A stretch of DNA of 21,293 nt from Parasitella parasitica. Taxonomy: Eukaryota > Mucoromycota > Mucoromycetes > Mucorales > Mucoraceae. Location of the stretch: contig MU619237.1 of assembly GCA_025201805.1 (NCBI GenBank), positions 251,944 to 273,236 on the forward strand. The letters run 5' to 3'. The notes beneath the pieces are model-generated. The model had not been told where the DNA came from and made no database searches. It saw nothing but the letters and a program-made list of their open reading frames with translations. Made by a program: the position numbers and the translations under genes. Below, piece after piece: positions 18,630-21,293 of this stretch. The number at the start of each line of letters is the position of its first letter. Within the stretch, counting starts at the first letter, position 1.

Positions 18630-20490
18630 CTTGTCACTGTTTTGCATACATGTAAATGCCGAAGACGATTATAATGATGCCACTTCCTCTTCTTCAGACA
18701 CTCAATCCAGCACAGAACAGCCCTCGGCTTCCGAGACAATTAGTGCTGACGAATCAACGCAGCCTGTAAATGAGGACATTAACAACTCTAAAAATCTGTT
18801 CACAACACCACCGCGGGTAACTGACATCAGCGACACAATACAAGTAAAATTATATTGCGAGATCGATACAGATTATTGCACAAAAGTCGAGCATTCGCTG
18901 ATCCTAGCCGCATCCGGCTTTTCCCAAGTAGTAAACCTGAAAAACAAGATTGTGTAAGAACAGCCGCTTTGAAACGATAGCCGCAGGATTAAAATCAACT
19001 GATAATTTCTCTCAGATTCCAAGCCTCGTACTACAGTTTCTGCGACAATTCTTGCTCAAACAGCACGTACGGATGGGGTACACCGAGCTCACAGGTAGAT
19101 GAGATGACTCGCACGCTAAAGATTCGCTCTAATGCATTCTGGCAACATCTACTAGTTTACCTTGATTTCTCTGAATGAGGCAGATCCTAACTTTATTTAT
19201 CCACAAGCATTAGCAAAGCAACTAACGCTGTTTACAGACAGCTCCAACTGGGCCAATTACGATGTTGCCATTGATATCAACCATGACATGTACATGAACG
19301 CAGTCGATTACGACAAGATACCCGACTGGAACGGCACTGGCGTTCCGCCGATGGGAGGCTTCTGGTTTTCCAACGACACACCGATTGAGGATTATCAAGT
19401 GGATCTGGAATACATTATCCTTCATCAGATGATCCATGGTTTGGGCATGGTGAGTTCATGGGCTCCTTATTTTTCAGACAGGAACTCGCCGTTTCAAAAG
19501 CTACTGAAAGGCTTGATTGTCCCAGACGATAGTCTCAAGGTCATGACGCCGAGCCTGTTCTGGTTTGTGAAGCATTCCACCGGGCCTGCTTATGTTACTG
19601 GATTTCAGCCCAATATGATCTTTGACAAGTTCTTGAATTTAACTATACCCGCCAAGAATGAAACTGCATGGCTAGGACAATTTGGCTTTGAGTTGCAAAC
19701 TTTCTGCGTCTCAGAAGACAGGGCGTTCATCCTTAATTTCATGAATGCCTTTTTGAATAATGCTACACAGTCATCCCGAGCCAAGAGCATTTATGTGTCA
19801 ATGGCACAGCCAAAAACGCTGTCATTCAAGTTCAGTGCAAACAGTGAGAACAGCACTTACTATACGAACGCTTATCTCAACCAGACCTACAGTTCAATAC
19901 AATTGATGACGGGCCCAAATGTTCTGGAAGACAATACTTTGACAGAGGAGGCGCTTTATCGCCCAGGCATTTCTACCTCCCATGTAGATGACAGCTATGC
20001 AAACACGCCAGACTTCTTAATGACGCATAGATTCAACTCTGGAAGGACATTACAGCAACTAGTGGATGATGCATACTCGAACATCCCGGAAATCAAGTAT
20101 AACATCACTAGAACGATTCCGGTCAATGTTACCACAGTTCATAATACCACGGTGGGCAACCATACAACTCTGGTGAATGTAACCACCACAGAGCTAAGAG
20201 ATCAAACCATCGAGTATATCTACAAATCAGCTATTGGGCCCGGCATCCTTCGTATTTTGGAAACTATAGGCTATTCGACAGTCTTGACAGATTCAAACTA
20301 TACTGCGGGTGTCATCAAGACAATAAAACCAAACACCACTTGCGACGACAGCAACAGCAATAATTACTATGCTCGCGATGATCAGCCTGTGTTGCCTAAT
20401 TCTAAATCGAACGCACCGCAGTTATTCGCTCCAACTGCCGAAATGTACTTATCTGTATTATTATCTCTCTTTGCCTTTTGTATTTTATAA
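18424..20490 (+). CDS. Secreted, probably GPI-anchored metzincin-like protein; 5' end unresolved
   Basis: Exons: an uncertain first exon ending at 18953, then 19016-19094 and 19156-20490, all in frame. After splicing, GTPSSQ runs into FTLISLNEADPNF. Seen: ALSLFCIHVNA before EDDYND, which looks like the end of a signal peptide; a Ser/Thr/Glu-rich region; paired cysteines (CEIDTDYC, SFCDNSCSN); the zinc-protease-like motif ILHQMIHGLGMVSSW; a possible third ligand in ISTSHVDDSYANTPDFLM; a very Asn-Thr-rich stretch with several N-glycosylation sequons (NVTT, NTT, NHTT); and a hydrophobic C terminus (AEMYLSVLLSLFAFCIL) typical of a GPI-attachment signal. In active enzymes of this type the motif is HExxH; here Gln replaces the catalytic Glu, so activity is doubtful. 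Start problem: the only in-frame ATG (18424) lies before a 70-nt T tract, which would encode some 23 phenylalanines inside the signal peptide. The tract length may be wrong, or an unseen exon or start may exist. The body from about 18628 onward is reliable. Confidence 0.7.
18547..18627 (+). repeat. Poly-T tract (T10-C-T70) at the 5' end of the metzincin-like gene
   Basis: Ten T, one C, then 70 uninterrupted T (18558-18627), directly before sequence encoding the end of a probable signal peptide. If translated it gives a phenylalanine run. It is the longest homopolymer in the window and a likely site of length error or length variation. Confidence 0.9.
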
Positions 20491-20748
20491 ATGCATGTAT
20501 TTTAATCACCATTCACGAGCCTGATAACAAATTGAGATTGCTTCATATTAAATATAAATATAAATATATATCTTGAATGTGCTATTAACGTACGATACGT
20601 ACAATGCATACTATTCAGAATAATTTTTCAAGTTCGCCAGCTAAGGGTTGTTGACGCATCTGCTTGGGTAATGCTAAAGTACCTTATTAACTGTTCGCAG
20701 TTTTCAAATGAGGGATAAGGCACAATAGGGCTTGAAATGAATATGGAC

Positions 20749-20793
20749 ATCTGAGAAATTAAACGGAGGTAGAGACATCAACATTTCTCAGAT
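20749..20793. repeat. Perfect 11-bp inverted repeat with 23-nt loop
   Basis: ATCTGAGAAAT at 20749-20759 pairs with ATTTCTCAGAT at 20783-20793. It could form a hairpin or be a two-site protein target. It lies about 260 bp after the metzincin-like stop, and no flanking direct repeats suggesting a transposon were seen. Confidence 0.6.
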
Positions 20794-21084
20794 TTAGATT
20801 CGAACAAGGCTGCTGCAATCTACGGCTTGATCTGATTATTTTCAGTCGCTGAAACTACTTTAAAAGCTTTTCAGTCCATTTAAATAACCATGTTTATTAT
20901 ACCTGTTTTTTTACTTTTATCCCTTTATTCTCTTTATGAAGCATTCCGACGGAATCTCTGAAATTTTGGATCCGCTTGGTACCTTTTTCATCGATACCTC
21001 CATATACTGCTAAAAGTATACTTTAAAATCATAAGCAAATTTGTAAGAAATTTATTTTTGCATCTACAGTTGACGAAACTAGGT

Positions 21085-21210
21085 TGGGCCAATGAAAATA
21101 AATTTTGGTCATTTCCAAATTGAGTTGGGACACGATTACAAAAATGGGTCACCAATACGAAAATGGGACAACAAGATGAAAATGGGACAAGAGTACAAAC
21201 ATGGAGATAA
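21085..21210. repeat. Degenerate tandem array with 19-bp period
   Basis: The core TGGG(A/T)CA followed by an A-rich segment recurs with starts at 21126, 21145, 21164, 21183 and (degenerate, TGGAGAT) 21202, exactly 19 bp apart. Two weaker copies lie to the left, near 21085 and 21106. The middle copies are the most alike. Function is unknown; it might be an array of protein-binding sites or the subterminal repeats of a decayed DNA transposon. Confidence 0.65.
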
Positions 21211-21240
21211 TGTTAGTATCTTTCAGAAGAGTCAGAATTG

Positions 21241-21293
21241 TTACAGCTTCTTACCTGCAATATCTTTAAGTTGCTGACTCACCGGAGTGAGCA
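21241..21293 (-). CDS. Possible 3' end (or exon end) of a gene entering from the right edge
   Basis: Only one minus-strand frame is open from the window edge: it reads LTPVSQQLKDIA and then either continues GKKL and stops at 21241, or is cut at a good donor (GTAAGAAG, starting at 21254). The segment is too short to assign. It could be chance. Confidence 0.25.
   Translation of the reverse strand, partial: LTPVSQQLKDIAGKKL

Larger units (their letters stand above)
20491..21240. other. Gene-poor right-hand region
   Basis: No convincing gene in about 750 bp. It holds the 3' flank of the metzincin-like gene (AT-rich, TAAATA repeats at about 20549-20571), an 11-bp perfect inverted repeat (20749-20793), a smaller palindrome TTTCAG-TCG-CTGAAA (20840-20854) and the 19-bp-period array listed below. 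A 61-codon plus-strand open stretch (21092-21277) overlaps the array and is probably not a gene. Confidence 0.5.

Noticed and set aside
18443-18739. Minus-strand open frame with a long poly-lysine run
   Set aside because: It is the complement of the poly-T tract; no domain, and it overlaps the sense gene.
21085-21210. CRISPR-like array
   Set aside because: The repeat unit is degenerate and contiguous with no unique spacers, and the genome is eukaryotic.
21092-21277. 61-codon plus-strand ORF over the 19-bp array
   Set aside because: Low-complexity product of the repeat units with no sign of coding constraint.

Overview
The window is nuclear DNA of a filamentous fungus, most likely an early-diverging one (Mucoromycota, probably Mucorales). 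This is inferred from short GT-AG introns (about 50-80 nt, up to 9 per gene), compact and AT-rich intergenic DNA, T-rich leaders before many start codons, and gene content. The species cannot be fixed. All exon joins below were worked out by hand from reading frame and GT/AG sites.

Layout, left to right: (1) an acyl-CoA carboxyltransferase beta-type gene on the minus strand, cut by the left edge; (2) about 1.05 kb of divergent intergenic DNA with weak minus-strand coding-like segments; (3) an unrecognised low-complexity, probably disordered protein on the plus strand (3 exons); (4) Ku80 on the plus strand (10 exons), converging on (5) AMP deaminase on the minus strand (3 exons); (6) a plasma-membrane-type syntaxin on the minus strand (5 exons); (7) an AT-rich gap with one curious short ORF; (8) a Tgl2/bacterial-type triacylglycerol lipase on the minus strand (2 exons); (9) a SET-MYND (SMYD) methyltransferase on the minus strand (4 exons), diverging over only 166 bp from (10) an intronless F-box/LRR protein; (11) a secreted, probably GPI-anchored, metzincin-like protein on the plus strand, whose 5' end is obscured by a 70-nt poly-T tract; (12) a gene-poor right end with an inverted repeat, a 19-bp-period degenerate tandem array and a possible minus-strand coding end at the edge.

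The genes are ordinary housekeeping or regulatory functions (DNA end joining, purine salvage, exocytosis, lipid hydrolysis, chromatin/protein methylation, ubiquitin targeting). They do not form a pathway cluster, and I see no mobile element, CRISPR array, rRNA or tRNA.

The points most worth following are: the Ku80 C terminus, which keeps an animal-like DNA-PKcs-binding domain and an acidic DDLL tail on its own mini-exon; the very long poly-T tracts (45 and 70 nt) on the sense strand at the 5' ends of two genes; the Glu-to-Gln change in the zinc-protease motif of the last gene; and the 19-bp array near the right edge.
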